Assembly (NCBI GenBank): GCA_964568355.1
Contig: CAZMRK010000866.1
Coordinates: 1-19,937 of the forward strand
Reading direction: 5' to 3'
DNA: 19,937 nt
Source: JAJPJX01 sp964568355
GTDB taxonomy: Bacteria; Acidobacteriota; Terriglobia; Bryobacterales; Bryobacteraceae
Under the pieces are notes generated by a model. That model had not been told where the DNA came from and searched no databases. It was given only the letters and a program-made list of their open reading frames with translations. The first letter of the stretch is position 1, and the number at the start of each line of letters is the position of its first letter. Positions 1 to 7,632 of this stretch are shown here, piece after piece. Made by a program: the position numbers and the translations under genes.

Positions 1-341
1 CCATTGAGCGACGAGCCGGTAAGGTCGGCAGCAGAGAGATCCGCGCGGGTTGCATCCACTCCTTCGAGGACGGTATCACGCAAGACGGCGCCAGCCGCCG
101 TCAAGCCTTTCAAGCAGGCCTGCGAGAGATTCGCGCCGGTCAAGTCCGCGCCCGTCAAGTCGGCCTCGCTCAGGTCGGCATCGCTCAGGTCCGCGCCAAT
201 GAGGCGGCATCCCGCGAGGTTCGCCCCGCGCAGCGAGGCTGCCGTGAAGCGGGCGGCAGTCCAGTCCCGGCCTCGCAGATCGGCACCATCCAACGAGCGC
301 TCGGATTGGTCGCGGGGATCGGTGATGTCTGGAGAGCTCAT
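1..341 (-). CDS. Pentapeptide-repeat protein, N-terminal part, cut by the window edge
   Basis: Reading the minus strand from the ATG at 341 gives 113 open codons that run off the left edge with no stop. After about 16 residues the protein becomes a string of five-residue units of the A(D/N)LxG type, for example GADLRG, GANLAG, GADLSDADLSEADLTGAD and GANLSQ. Further units such as RADLSAADLTG follow near the edge. This is the pentapeptide-repeat family signature, which folds as a right-handed quadrilateral beta helix. A GGAG ribosome site lies 7 bases before the ATG and straddles the stop of the upstream gene, leaving only 4 bases between the two genes. The position suggests co-expression with the Rhs toxin and its putative immunity gene. 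Pentapeptide proteins are known in T6SS accessory loci, sometimes fused to or beside DUF2169 proteins. Its role here (adaptor, immunity or effector part) cannot be decided without the missing end. Confidence 0.85.
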   Translation of the reverse strand, partial: MSSPDITDPRDQSERSLDGADLRGRDWTAARFTAASLRGANLAGCRLIGADLSDADLSEADLTGADLTGANLSQACLKGLTAAGAVLRDTVLEGVDATRADLSAADLTGSSLN

Positions 342-345
342 TCCT

Positions 346-1446
346 CTACTCCGCGTTCGACCGCGCGAACTCGAGAGCGCTGCGGCGAAAGGCGCTGGAA
401 CGCTCCGGCGGGATTGTGTTCTCGGGTGGCGCGGCTTTGAGCTTGCTCAAACTATCCAGTGAGTGCTTCAGGGGCCAGATCTTGTCTCCGCCGGCTTTCC
501 CAATGAGATCCAACTGCGCGCTCCACCACGTGGCGTAGTCCTTCCATATGGCTGTCGCATAGTTCTCAAATGCTCGCCACGGACCCAGCGCGATCGCATC
601 GGGGGGAAGCGCGGGATCCCGGGCTTCGAGCAAGCGGGAGATTTCCTTTTCCGCCCGGCGAATCATCGAGCGGGAAGGGCGCAATGCCAGCAATCTTCCC
701 ATGAGATGCAGGATATCCTCGTCGGCTTGCGGCTGATCGCGCTTCCATGCGTTCCGCAGGATGGCATCAATGGCAGGCACACATAGCCGATCCCAAGCCG
801 CCTCCACCGCGTCAAGGGAAGGAGGCTCTTCTTTGATCACCGTTTCCAGCGCCGTCACGACCTGGGGCCGGCGTTTTGGATCCTTGAGCTGCTCGAATTG
901 AATTTGAAAGACGGTGTCTGCAACGGCCGAATTCCAGGCAGGAAGCAAAGCAGCCAATGCATAGGAACGCACCGGCCATTTCACTTTCCGGATCCAGGGA
1001 GTGATGAAATGTACAGTCTCCTCCGGATTGTCGCGGGTCATTGCCTGAAGGGCGAATGTGGCGCCAGTGCGCACACCTTCGTCGGGATCGAGCAGGAGGG
1101 ACTGAACGGTGGCCAGATCGGCTCGTGTGACGGTGTGGTCCGCACGGCCGTACCGCAGCCACCTCGTAGCTTCCTGTCGCCCCGCGGCCTTCGGATCCCG
1201 GGCGGCCATGTGTCCCATTTCGGCAAGCCATCCCGGAGTTCCGCGCGATGCAAGATGGCGATAGGTCTCCGGCCGGACATCGAGGTTTGCGCCCCGAGCT
1301 TCGATCAAAGTATGCAACACTTCATCCTGACTGAGGCCTTCCTCTTTTTGGAGGGCGTCGTTCAGCAGGTTGGAGATACGGTCGCGCTGCTTCCAATCCT
1401 TCCAATGCTCACGCTGTTCGTAAAATGCATCGAGATACTGACCCAT
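346..1446 (-). CDS. Helical HEAT-like protein, candidate immunity protein for the Rhs toxin
   Basis: This is a 366-residue protein that I do not recognise by name. It looks almost entirely alpha-helical and soluble, with no signal peptide and no membrane segment. Residues about 109-170 read like HEAT-type helical repeats (LLLDPDEGVRTGATFAL, then WPVRSYALAAL). It is rich in Trp, with clusters near residues 15-18 and in the C-terminal third. The ATG at 1446 is chosen because it lies one base after the Rhs stop codon. An upstream in-frame extension to 1515 would overlap the end of the toxin gene and looks like read-through sequence. A purine-rich GAAGAAAAG stretch just upstream could act as ribosome site. 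The position directly after the toxin tip is the usual place for a cognate immunity gene, and this is the only basis for the immunity call. At 366 residues it is larger than the roughly 150-residue toxin domain, which is unusual. It could instead be an adaptor or accessory protein. Confidence 0.7.
   Translation of the reverse strand: MGQYLDAFYEQREHWKDWKQRDRISNLLNDALQKEEGLSQDEVLHTLIEARGANLDVRPETYRHLASRGTPGWLAEMGHMAARDPKAAGRQEATRWLRYGRADHTVTRADLATVQSLLLDPDEGVRTGATFALQAMTRDNPEETVHFITPWIRKVKWPVRSYALAALLPAWNSAVADTVFQIQFEQLKDPKRRPQVVTALETVIKEEPPSLDAVEAAWDRLCVPAIDAILRNAWKRDQPQADEDILHLMGRLLALRPSRSMIRRAEKEISRLLEARDPALPPDAIALGPWRAFENYATAIWKDYATWWSAQLDLIGKAGGDKIWPLKHSLDSLSKLKAAPPENTIPPERSSAFRRSALEFARSNAE
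349..352 (-). promoter_or_regulatory. Ribosome binding site of the pentapeptide-repeat gene
   Basis: GGAG on the minus strand lies 7 bases upstream of the ATG at 341 and immediately before the TAG of the upstream gene. It supports the chosen start and suggests that ribosomes finishing the 366-residue protein can restart on the next gene. Confidence 0.6.
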
Positions 1447-1447
1447 A

Positions 1448-1909
1448 TCAACTTTTCTTCGCTGCGAGACGTTCGGCAATCTTCTCCACCACGGGGTCAT
1501 AATATGTGCTTGCAAAGCAGGCCGGGGGCTCCTTTACCTCGTAATCGAAGCGGTCTCCATACTTTTCTTTCAGTTCGTCCATGGTCTTGTTAATTTCGCT
1601 CATGCGCGGCGTGTCTTTGGGATCACGGTTGAAGTACCAGCGAACCTTGGCCTCAGGGTCATTCTCCAGCAATTTGGCATCCTTAGCGAGCTGGTCCTCC
1701 ATCCGTCCGAGCGCTTTTTCTCCCGGGCCCTTCTGCCCCAGGTATTTCGCTTCGTAGTAGGTGCTTTCCCTACGAACGTAGTCGTCGTAATGCCGGCCTC
1801 CAGCAAAGCCCTCGATGCGTTCAAACGTCTTGCCGCTTCCACCCTGAATCACTTCCTGGCTCACATAATTTTCATATGCTTCACCCCAAGCCATAGCGAA
1901 AGGATTAGG
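1448..1909 (-). other. C-terminal toxin domain of the Rhs protein, possible PD-(D/E)XK nuclease
   Basis: Residues 1141-1293 of the Rhs protein follow the DPFG end of the core. The domain begins with a helix (GEAYENYVSQEV), then has GGRHYDDYV, then a strand with YYEAKYLG. D1182/D1183 followed ten residues later by E1193-A-K1195 fits the D...(E)xK active-site layout of the restriction-endonuclease-like superfamily. An upstream helix with E1152 could supply the extra acidic residue. A later strand, KVRWYF, resembles a pattern seen in Tox-REase type Rhs toxins. The DNA is less GC-rich than the core: a hand count of 1741-1980 gives about 52 percent, against about 68 percent in 4621-4680. This fits a swapped-in tip. 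The nuclease call is motif-based inference. I do not recognise the exact family. Confidence 0.55.
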
Positions 1910-4900
1910 CGCCGTGCCAAACGGATCGACAAATGCATAAACGTTCCGTTCGAATGCGTACAGGTTGAGACCGCCGCTTACATCGCGCGGGTCAGGGGAT
2001 AGAAACCTGCCAAGGCTCGGGTCGTAGTAGCGAGTCCGGTGATAGCCAAGTCCAAGCTCCTCGTCCCAATATTCGCCGAATGCCCGCAACGGGTTCGCCA
2101 CACCCTGGTGAACTTCCGGTCTTGCCAGACCCAGCGGAGTGTACTCCGCAGACCACACCACTTGGGCAAAATGGTCCGTGATTTCCCGTACGGCGCCCGC
2201 CGCGTCCAGATGGTAACCATAGACAGCCCATACCTCGGAAGGCGCCGGGCGATCGGCACGCGCTATAGGAATCAGCGTCTCCGGGAAGTACAGGTACTGT
2301 TGGGTGCCCTCGCCATTCTCTTCGACGGCCATGGCGGAGACGTCCCAGTAATAGTGCGATGTACGGCCACTAACAGTCTTCGTCCGCCGCCGGTCGAACG
2401 CGTCGTAGGTGAACACAACGACGGTCCCGTCGGGCTTTTCCACTCGACGGAGAAGCCCTTCGGCGTCATAGAAGTATTGAGTGCGGCCTTCGGCCGTCTC
2501 CTCAACCGTCATATCTCCCCGGCCGTCGTACTGAAAGCGGCGCCCGGGCGCGGCGATCAGCCGGTCTCCAAGCTCGTAGATCCATTGATCGCCTTCCGGA
2601 CTTCCCGTGAGATCATCGAGCACATTGAACCGATAGCGCTCTTCACCCGATGCTCTCCTTCCGCCCTCGCGCATACTCACGACGCGATCCAGGCCGCCGT
2701 AGGTCAAGCTTTTGGAACGGCCATTGTTTTCGATCCGCTCAATGATGCCCCGCGAGTTCCTCTGATATCTCCGGGTGAACAGCGGCTCCCGGCCATCCGT
2801 CGCTGCCCGCTGTTCGACCAACTCCCAGCGCCGGTCGTAGCGAAACTGCTCCCGGACACCATTGGGGAACAGGGCTTCGGTGGGGCGGAGGAATTCATCC
2901 AGCAGCCAGGTGATTGTGCCATGCGCCTCCGAGTGGATGGTCACGGTGCGAGCCGTATCGTCACGCAAATAGGTAACCCGGGTGCCATCGGGATATACCA
3001 TCGCACTGCGGCGCCCTTCCCTGTCATATTCATAGCGGAAGGTCTTGCCGTCCTGCGATTCGGCTATGGGGCGGTCGAACGCATCATACTCGGTCCGCAC
3101 CACGTGATGCTCGTTCTCAGCCAGGACAATGCGCCCCAGGCTGTCGTACTCGAAGCGGGTCAAGTGCCGCGTACCGTCAGTGTCGATCAGCAGCTTTTCG
3201 CGTATCTTGCCCAACGGCGTGTAAGCCGTCTCCACGCGGCTGCCGTCGCCGTTGTCGCGCAACGCGACGTTTCGCTCGCCGTCATATGCGAGGTGAACGT
3301 CGCGCCCATCCGGGTAATGGGAGAGGATCACCCGGCGATCCGGGTCGTACTCATATCGATAGGCTTGGCCATTGGGCAAGAGGATGGCGGCCAGGCGGCC
3401 TTCCGTGTTGTAGAGGTAGCGCGTGATAGCTCGGAAAGAGGCGGCATCCGCAGATGGCTCCGAGGCTTCCACCGTCCTCCCGAGCGCGTTGCTCCGATAG
3501 CGATGCTCAAAGCCGCGGACATCGAGCGACCGCGTCACATTGCCTTCGCCGTCGAACTCGACCTCTTGAATTACACCGTGTTCGTCCTCACGGCGGACCA
3601 GCCGGTCATTGTTGTTCCACGTTTGGCGGATTCGCCCGCCCCCAGCGCGGGTTTGTTCGAGAAGGCGTCCGCGAAAGTCAAACCGGAGACGCTCGAGAAG
3701 AGTGCCGCCGGAGTCTCGTATCTCCTCGGGAAATCCATAGCGGTCGCGCGTAAAACTGGTACGCCGCCCATCCGGGCTAATGACAGCGGACACCATCCCG
3801 CGCGTGTCGACTTCGAAGCGAGTGATTCGTCCCAAGGCATCGCGATATCCGATCTTGGCCCCTCGATCATCGTAGAAAGACTCGCTGACGTTACCTTCGG
3901 GGTCGGTGCGGCGGATCTCCTGCCCACGCTGGTTGTACTCGAACTTCCAGGCGGCGCCCGAGGCATCGACGATCGCCGCGGGATTTCCCGTGTCCGGATC
4001 ATATTCCCGAGACTCCGTGTGGCCGTTGCGATCCGTACGGGAAAGCGCCTGATCCTGCTCGTTCCATAGGGTCTCCTCACGGTAGCCGAGCGGCGTGGTA
4101 AGGGCGGTTACCAGCCCTCGATCGTTCCATTCATAGACCCATGGCCAACCCAGCGAATCGATCATCAAGGTGCGATTGACGCTGAAATGGAAGCGGCGAT
4201 AGAGCAGCCCTTCCGGGCCCCATGTCTCGACGCAGCGGCGCTGCGCATCGTATCGAAAGTGCCACTGGTCTCCATGGCGATCGATGTCCTTCAGCAGCAG
4301 GTGGCCATGGTATTCATAACGCCATTGACTACCGACTCCGTCGACCACGGCAACCAGGTCGCCGGCGCCATCATAGCGGAACTCTCGAATGCGCTCGGCC
4401 CGGGCCGGCTCCTGATCCGCGAGTTCGAGGGCCGTGATGCGTCCAGTGCTGTCGCGACGAAATAAGATGTACCGTTCAGAAGAATCGCGAATAGCGGCGA
4501 GAAAGCCGTCCCGATACAGAAATTCCAGGGCGTTGCCGAAAGCGTCGCGGAGGAGCAGGGGCGGCGCAGGCACACCTTCGGACACGGGCCGGAACACGAT
4601 TTCGCGGCCGGTGGGAGTGGTGACGCGCCACTCGGGACCCTCGATGCGCAGCGTGACGCCTTCGGGGACAATTTCGGCGGTGGTGGCGCCTGGGGCCAGT
4701 TCAAAGCGAAGGTTGCGGCCCTCCGGATCGGTGTAGACCGCCTGATTGCCGGAGACGGTGAGTTGCCAACCGAGACTGTGCGACCAGCCAAAACCGAACT
4801 CGCCTCCTATATTGGAATGGCGGCTGGAGTAGGTGCGGACCAGGCGGATCGGGATCAGCCCCGGCAATTGCAGATCTGTGCCATAGGCGGTCACATCACC

Positions 4901-5329
4901 GGTAGCGACGTTGACGGGATGTCCTTGTCGGGTGCACTTGCCGGAGCGCGGACTGTTTCCGGCTCCTGCTCCCCCGGCGCCTCCACCCATTGCGCCCACC
5001 AGGACGGTCATCTCTCCCTGAACAATGTTGTTGTTCGGAGGCAGCGGCACGATGGCGTGCGGCTCCATGACGATGTCCCCGAGCGTGGCGCCCGGCTTGC
5101 CTCCAATCAACGTCACGCCCTCGCCCGCACTTCCGCTCGGAACGGTGATGCCCGGCCCGTGGGGGGCGCCATCGCAGCCTGGCGGTGGTGCGTTGGGAAT
5201 TGTGCAGGTATGCTGGTCCCCGATGCGCCACGCGGGCTTACCCCCGATCAACACGTTGGTGCAGGCTGCGCCGGTGAGCGGCGAGCCGTGCATGGTAGTG
5301 TCTCCGAGGCGTGCGGCAGGGCGTCCCAT
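1448..5329 (-). CDS. PAAR-Rhs polymorphic toxin delivered by the T6SS
   Basis: This 1293-residue protein is built as PAAR tip, Rhs shell and variable C-terminal toxin. Residues 1-110 are a PAAR domain with paired IGGKPAWRIGD and IGGKPGATLGD motifs and His/Cys residues suited to metal binding (H14, H40, C42, C52, H57, H91). Residues 136-146 (GHPVNVATGDV) open a DUF6531-type segment. From about 260 to 1100 there are many YD repeats (RFEYD, YRYEYDPD, FRYDRR), which in Rhs proteins wall off a hollow cocoon. The core ends in RYYDPSLGRFLSPDP and, at D1135, DPFG. The sequence after that is unlike the core and is the predicted toxin. The N terminus starts directly with PAAR, with no hydrophobic pre-PAAR helices. 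The start codon shares one base with the vgrG stop (TGATG), so the gene is coupled to the spike it should sit on. Delivery by this T6SS is inferred from these domains and this context. Confidence 0.95.
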   Translation of the reverse strand: MGRPAARLGDTTMHGSPLTGAACTNVLIGGKPAWRIGDQHTCTIPNAPPPGCDGAPHGPGITVPSGSAGEGVTLIGGKPGATLGDIVMEPHAIVPLPPNNNIVQGEMTVLVGAMGGGAGGAGAGNSPRSGKCTRQGHPVNVATGDVTAYGTDLQLPGLIPIRLVRTYSSRHSNIGGEFGFGWSHSLGWQLTVSGNQAVYTDPEGRNLRFELAPGATTAEIVPEGVTLRIEGPEWRVTTPTGREIVFRPVSEGVPAPPLLLRDAFGNALEFLYRDGFLAAIRDSSERYILFRRDSTGRITALELADQEPARAERIREFRYDGAGDLVAVVDGVGSQWRYEYHGHLLLKDIDRHGDQWHFRYDAQRRCVETWGPEGLLYRRFHFSVNRTLMIDSLGWPWVYEWNDRGLVTALTTPLGYREETLWNEQDQALSRTDRNGHTESREYDPDTGNPAAIVDASGAAWKFEYNQRGQEIRRTDPEGNVSESFYDDRGAKIGYRDALGRITRFEVDTRGMVSAVISPDGRRTSFTRDRYGFPEEIRDSGGTLLERLRFDFRGRLLEQTRAGGGRIRQTWNNNDRLVRREDEHGVIQEVEFDGEGNVTRSLDVRGFEHRYRSNALGRTVEASEPSADAASFRAITRYLYNTEGRLAAILLPNGQAYRYEYDPDRRVILSHYPDGRDVHLAYDGERNVALRDNGDGSRVETAYTPLGKIREKLLIDTDGTRHLTRFEYDSLGRIVLAENEHHVVRTEYDAFDRPIAESQDGKTFRYEYDREGRRSAMVYPDGTRVTYLRDDTARTVTIHSEAHGTITWLLDEFLRPTEALFPNGVREQFRYDRRWELVEQRAATDGREPLFTRRYQRNSRGIIERIENNGRSKSLTYGGLDRVVSMREGGRRASGEERYRFNVLDDLTGSPEGDQWIYELGDRLIAAPGRRFQYDGRGDMTVEETAEGRTQYFYDAEGLLRRVEKPDGTVVVFTYDAFDRRRTKTVSGRTSHYYWDVSAMAVEENGEGTQQYLYFPETLIPIARADRPAPSEVWAVYGYHLDAAGAVREITDHFAQVVWSAEYTPLGLARPEVHQGVANPLRAFGEYWDEELGLGYHRTRYYDPSLGRFLSPDPRDVSGGLNLYAFERNVYAFVDPFGTAPNPFAMAWGEAYENYVSQEVIQGGSGKTFERIEGFAGGRHYDDYVRRESTYYEAKYLGQKGPGEKALGRMEDQLAKDAKLLENDPEAKVRWYFNRDPKDTPRMSEINKTMDELKEKYGDRFDYEVKEPPACFASTYYDPVVEKIAERLAAKKS

Positions 5330-7632
5330 CAGTTGATCTTCACCAGGCTTCCCTTGATCGTATTGACGCCGCTGGCCTTGATGTCGACGGTGACCGCCTT
5401 GGCTTTTACCGCCATGGTTCCGTTGATTTCAATGCTGCTGCCACTGATTTCGATCTTGCCGCCTGCCTTCATTACGATCTTCGAAGCGCCGGTTTCGAGC
5501 GTGATCTGGCGTCCGGCCTTGATGGTGAGATGCGAGCCTACATCCAACGTGTCCTTCGAGGCGATTTTGGTATGCCGGTCTCCGCCGACCTGATTCTTGT
5601 GATCACCGCCTATGGTTTCCGTCAGCTTCGCCCCAATTTTGACCGTCTGACTGGAGCCGATCTTCTCATGCAGGTCTGAGCCGATTTGCACTTTTTGGTG
5701 GCCACCAATCTCTTCGGTCCGATTGGTTCCCACCACTTCCTTCAGGCTGGTACCGATCGTGGTGCGTTGCGCCAGGCCGACGTTAAGAATGCGCGCGGCG
5801 CCTACACTGATCATCTGCAGAGCGCCGATATTCACTTCCTGCGCCAGGCCGATATTGACCATCTCATTGATTCCGACGTTGCGGGTGCGCATCAGCGCAA
5901 CCGTGATCGACTCGCTCGCGCCGACTGTCTCGGTCCGGTTACTGCCGATGGTAATGGTTTCATTTACACCGACGTTTTCGGTACGATTGGCGACAATCGC
6001 GATCGTCTCATTAGCGCCGACTTTCTCGGTGCGGTTGTTGCCGATGGTGATCGATTCGTCAACACCCACGTTTTCGGTGCGATTGTTGCCGATGGTGACG
6101 CGCTCATCGTGCTCGACACGTGTTTGCATGTCGTATTGGCCGTGAATATTGATCAACTCGTTGCCCTTGGTGTCGTTCAAGGAGATCTCGTTGTCGCCGC
6201 CTCCGCCTTTGGTGCTGTTGGATTTGACGCCGCTGATGACGGCGCCGGCCGGCAAGCCGAAAGGCGGCATCTGGCTGGCGTTATATACGCGGCCGATGAT
6301 GATCGGCCGGTCCGGATCGCCCTCCAGGAAATCCACCACGACTTCCTGGCCGATGCGTGGAATGGCCAGACCACCGAAACCTTTCCCGGCCCAAGGTTGG
6401 GAGACCCTGATCCAGCACGAGCTATTCTCGTTTTGCTTTCCTTCGCGGTCCCAATGAAACTGCACTTTCACGCGCCCGTACTTGTCGGTATAAATCTCCT
6501 CGCCGCCAGGCCCAACGGTGACGGCGGTCTGGCAGCCTTGCACAACAGGTTTCGGCGTGAGGCGAGACGGCCGGAAGGGGATGCCATGAGGGATACATTC
6601 AAAGTTGTTGGTGTAAGTCAGCTCGGCTTCGGTCGAATCGCCGGTGGCGTAGTCGATCCCTTGGGTAGCCATGTGGTCCACAGCGGTCAGCACCCACGGC
6701 GCATTCATTTCGCCCCGATAGTGATCCTTCAGGTTGAACCGGTAGCCGGCGGCAAAGGACCGGCAGTTTCCGGAACCACGGGTGACGGTGACTGGCGTCT
6801 GCTGCTCCTCATGCCGAATCCGAACTAAGCGCTCCCCGTCGGACCGTTTGAGATAGATGCCGGGATAATCGTAGATTTCGTACCCGCCCTTGCCTTTCAC
6901 GGAAGCCAGTAAGCTGGCCGAAGGGGTCTCAAAGTTGTAGTCGGTGATGGTATAGCTGTCGGGGCGAAACTCGCGCACCATTTCCCATTCGGTAACGACA
7001 TCGTCTTCCAGGGTAGAGCCGCCGGTAAGCTGGCAGCGTGCGGAGTCCTGCGCCGGGCACGGCTTATGCGCATTGAAATCATCGGCGAGGATGAGGGTGT
7101 GCTTGTTTTTGGAATGCTCGAAGAAGTAGAAGATACCTTCTTCTTCCATCAACCGTGAAACAAAATTAAAGTCGGTTTCGCGGTACTGCACGCAGTATTC
7201 CCGCTCCGGGAAGGTGCGAGTTAGCCGCAGTTCGAAATCATGGAACCCCAGATCCTGAAAGATTCGCCGGATGATGTCTGGCGCGGTCTGGTTTTGAAAA
7301 ATGCGGCAATCCGCGGTGCGCGTGAGAAACCATAGCCAGGGCGCCATCACGGCATGATATGCGGCAAGACGGTGATCGGAGCCGCCTTGGGAAAACCGAA
7401 CGATGTGACCATTCCAGTAACGTTGATCTCCGTCGGGGAGCATGATTCGGACGGTTGCGTTTTTTCCGATGAGATCGTCAAACGAAATGGAACCGTTTTC
7501 GGACAGCAGCTCCAGTTCAAACCGGAAGATGCGCGAGATTCCTTCGCGCCCCTGCATGCTGCGCAGCAGGAGCACATCGTCTCCCAAGGGTGTGGAGATA
7601 CCGATCAGGCGTTTTTCCTGTGTGTAGTTCAT
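5329..7632 (-). CDS. vgrG: VgrG spike protein of the T6SS
   Basis: This 767-residue protein forms the trimeric spike at the tip of the Hcp tube. Residues about 1-370 are the gp27-like part, with the family motifs YCVQYRETDFNFVSRLMEEE and GIFYFFEH. Residues about 380-455 are the gp5-like OB fold, with YGRVKVQFHWDREG, SCWIRVSQPWAG and the DRPIIIGRVYN end. After residue about 510 comes a long beta-helix needle made of regular 16-residue units. A DUF2345-like stretch closes the protein (ITLETGASKIVMKAGGKIEI). No extra catalytic domain follows, so I take it as a structural spike rather than an evolved effector VgrG. An AGAGG ribosome site at 7640-7644 with a 7-base spacer supports the ATG at 7632. 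The stop overlaps the ATG of the PAAR-Rhs gene, which makes that protein its likely tip and cargo. Confidence 0.97.
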   Translation of the reverse strand: MNYTQEKRLIGISTPLGDDVLLLRSMQGREGISRIFRFELELLSENGSISFDDLIGKNATVRIMLPDGDQRYWNGHIVRFSQGGSDHRLAAYHAVMAPWLWFLTRTADCRIFQNQTAPDIIRRIFQDLGFHDFELRLTRTFPEREYCVQYRETDFNFVSRLMEEEGIFYFFEHSKNKHTLILADDFNAHKPCPAQDSARCQLTGGSTLEDDVVTEWEMVREFRPDSYTITDYNFETPSASLLASVKGKGGYEIYDYPGIYLKRSDGERLVRIRHEEQQTPVTVTRGSGNCRSFAAGYRFNLKDHYRGEMNAPWVLTAVDHMATQGIDYATGDSTEAELTYTNNFECIPHGIPFRPSRLTPKPVVQGCQTAVTVGPGGEEIYTDKYGRVKVQFHWDREGKQNENSSCWIRVSQPWAGKGFGGLAIPRIGQEVVVDFLEGDPDRPIIIGRVYNASQMPPFGLPAGAVISGVKSNSTKGGGGDNEISLNDTKGNELINIHGQYDMQTRVEHDERVTIGNNRTENVGVDESITIGNNRTEKVGANETIAIVANRTENVGVNETITIGSNRTETVGASESITVALMRTRNVGINEMVNIGLAQEVNIGALQMISVGAARILNVGLAQRTTIGTSLKEVVGTNRTEEIGGHQKVQIGSDLHEKIGSSQTVKIGAKLTETIGGDHKNQVGGDRHTKIASKDTLDVGSHLTIKAGRQITLETGASKIVMKAGGKIEISGSSIEINGTMAVKAKAVTVDIKASGVNTIKGSLVKIN
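5572..6099 (-). repeat. Eleven in-register 48-base repeats encoding the VgrG needle
   Basis: Residues 512-687 of VgrG divide exactly into 11 units of 16 residues, each built from two 8-residue turns ending in an IG or VG step. The first units are nearly identical, for example VTIGNNRTENVGVDES and ITIGNNRTEKVGANET. At the DNA level the units around 5915-6100 share long identical stretches such as cggtgcgattgttgccgat. Units 5 to 7 (residues 576-623) lose the polar NRTE pattern and become more hydrophobic (GLAQ, GAAR). The later units diverge further but keep the spacing. This is the expected pattern of a trimeric beta-helix spike. Confidence 0.9.

Noticed and set aside
4..462. Plus-strand frame of 152 codons with repeated Ser/Arg/Pro units at the left edge
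   Set aside because: The apparent repeats (RSAPxRSA type) are the antisense shadow of the pentapeptide repeats on the minus strand, which give a real family pattern, a good start and correct spacing.
1447..1515. N-terminal extension of the 366-residue protein to 1515
   Set aside because: It would overlap the toxin gene by 68 bases and encode Arg/Trp-rich sequence unlike the rest. The ATG at 1446 sits exactly after the Rhs stop.
898..1593. Plus-strand open frame of 231 codons opposite the putative immunity gene
   Set aside because: It spans the junction of two minus-strand genes, shows no domain, and has no ribosome site or operon context.
2039..4069. Long plus-strand open frame of 676 codons opposite the Rhs gene
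   Set aside because: It is antisense to the YD-repeat region. The protein has no recognisable domain and is rich in Arg, Val and Ala, as expected for the mirror of a GC-rich coding frame. The minus-strand frame has unmistakable family motifs.
5572..6099. CRISPR-like or tandem non-coding repeat
   Set aside because: The 48-base periodic repeat is in frame within vgrG, has no spacers, and is explained by the beta-helix needle.
5686..6828. Plus-strand open frame of 380 codons opposite vgrG with internal repeats
   Set aside because: Its repeats (ADG, DVFGAI) are only the mirror of the VgrG needle repeats. It has no independent family signature.
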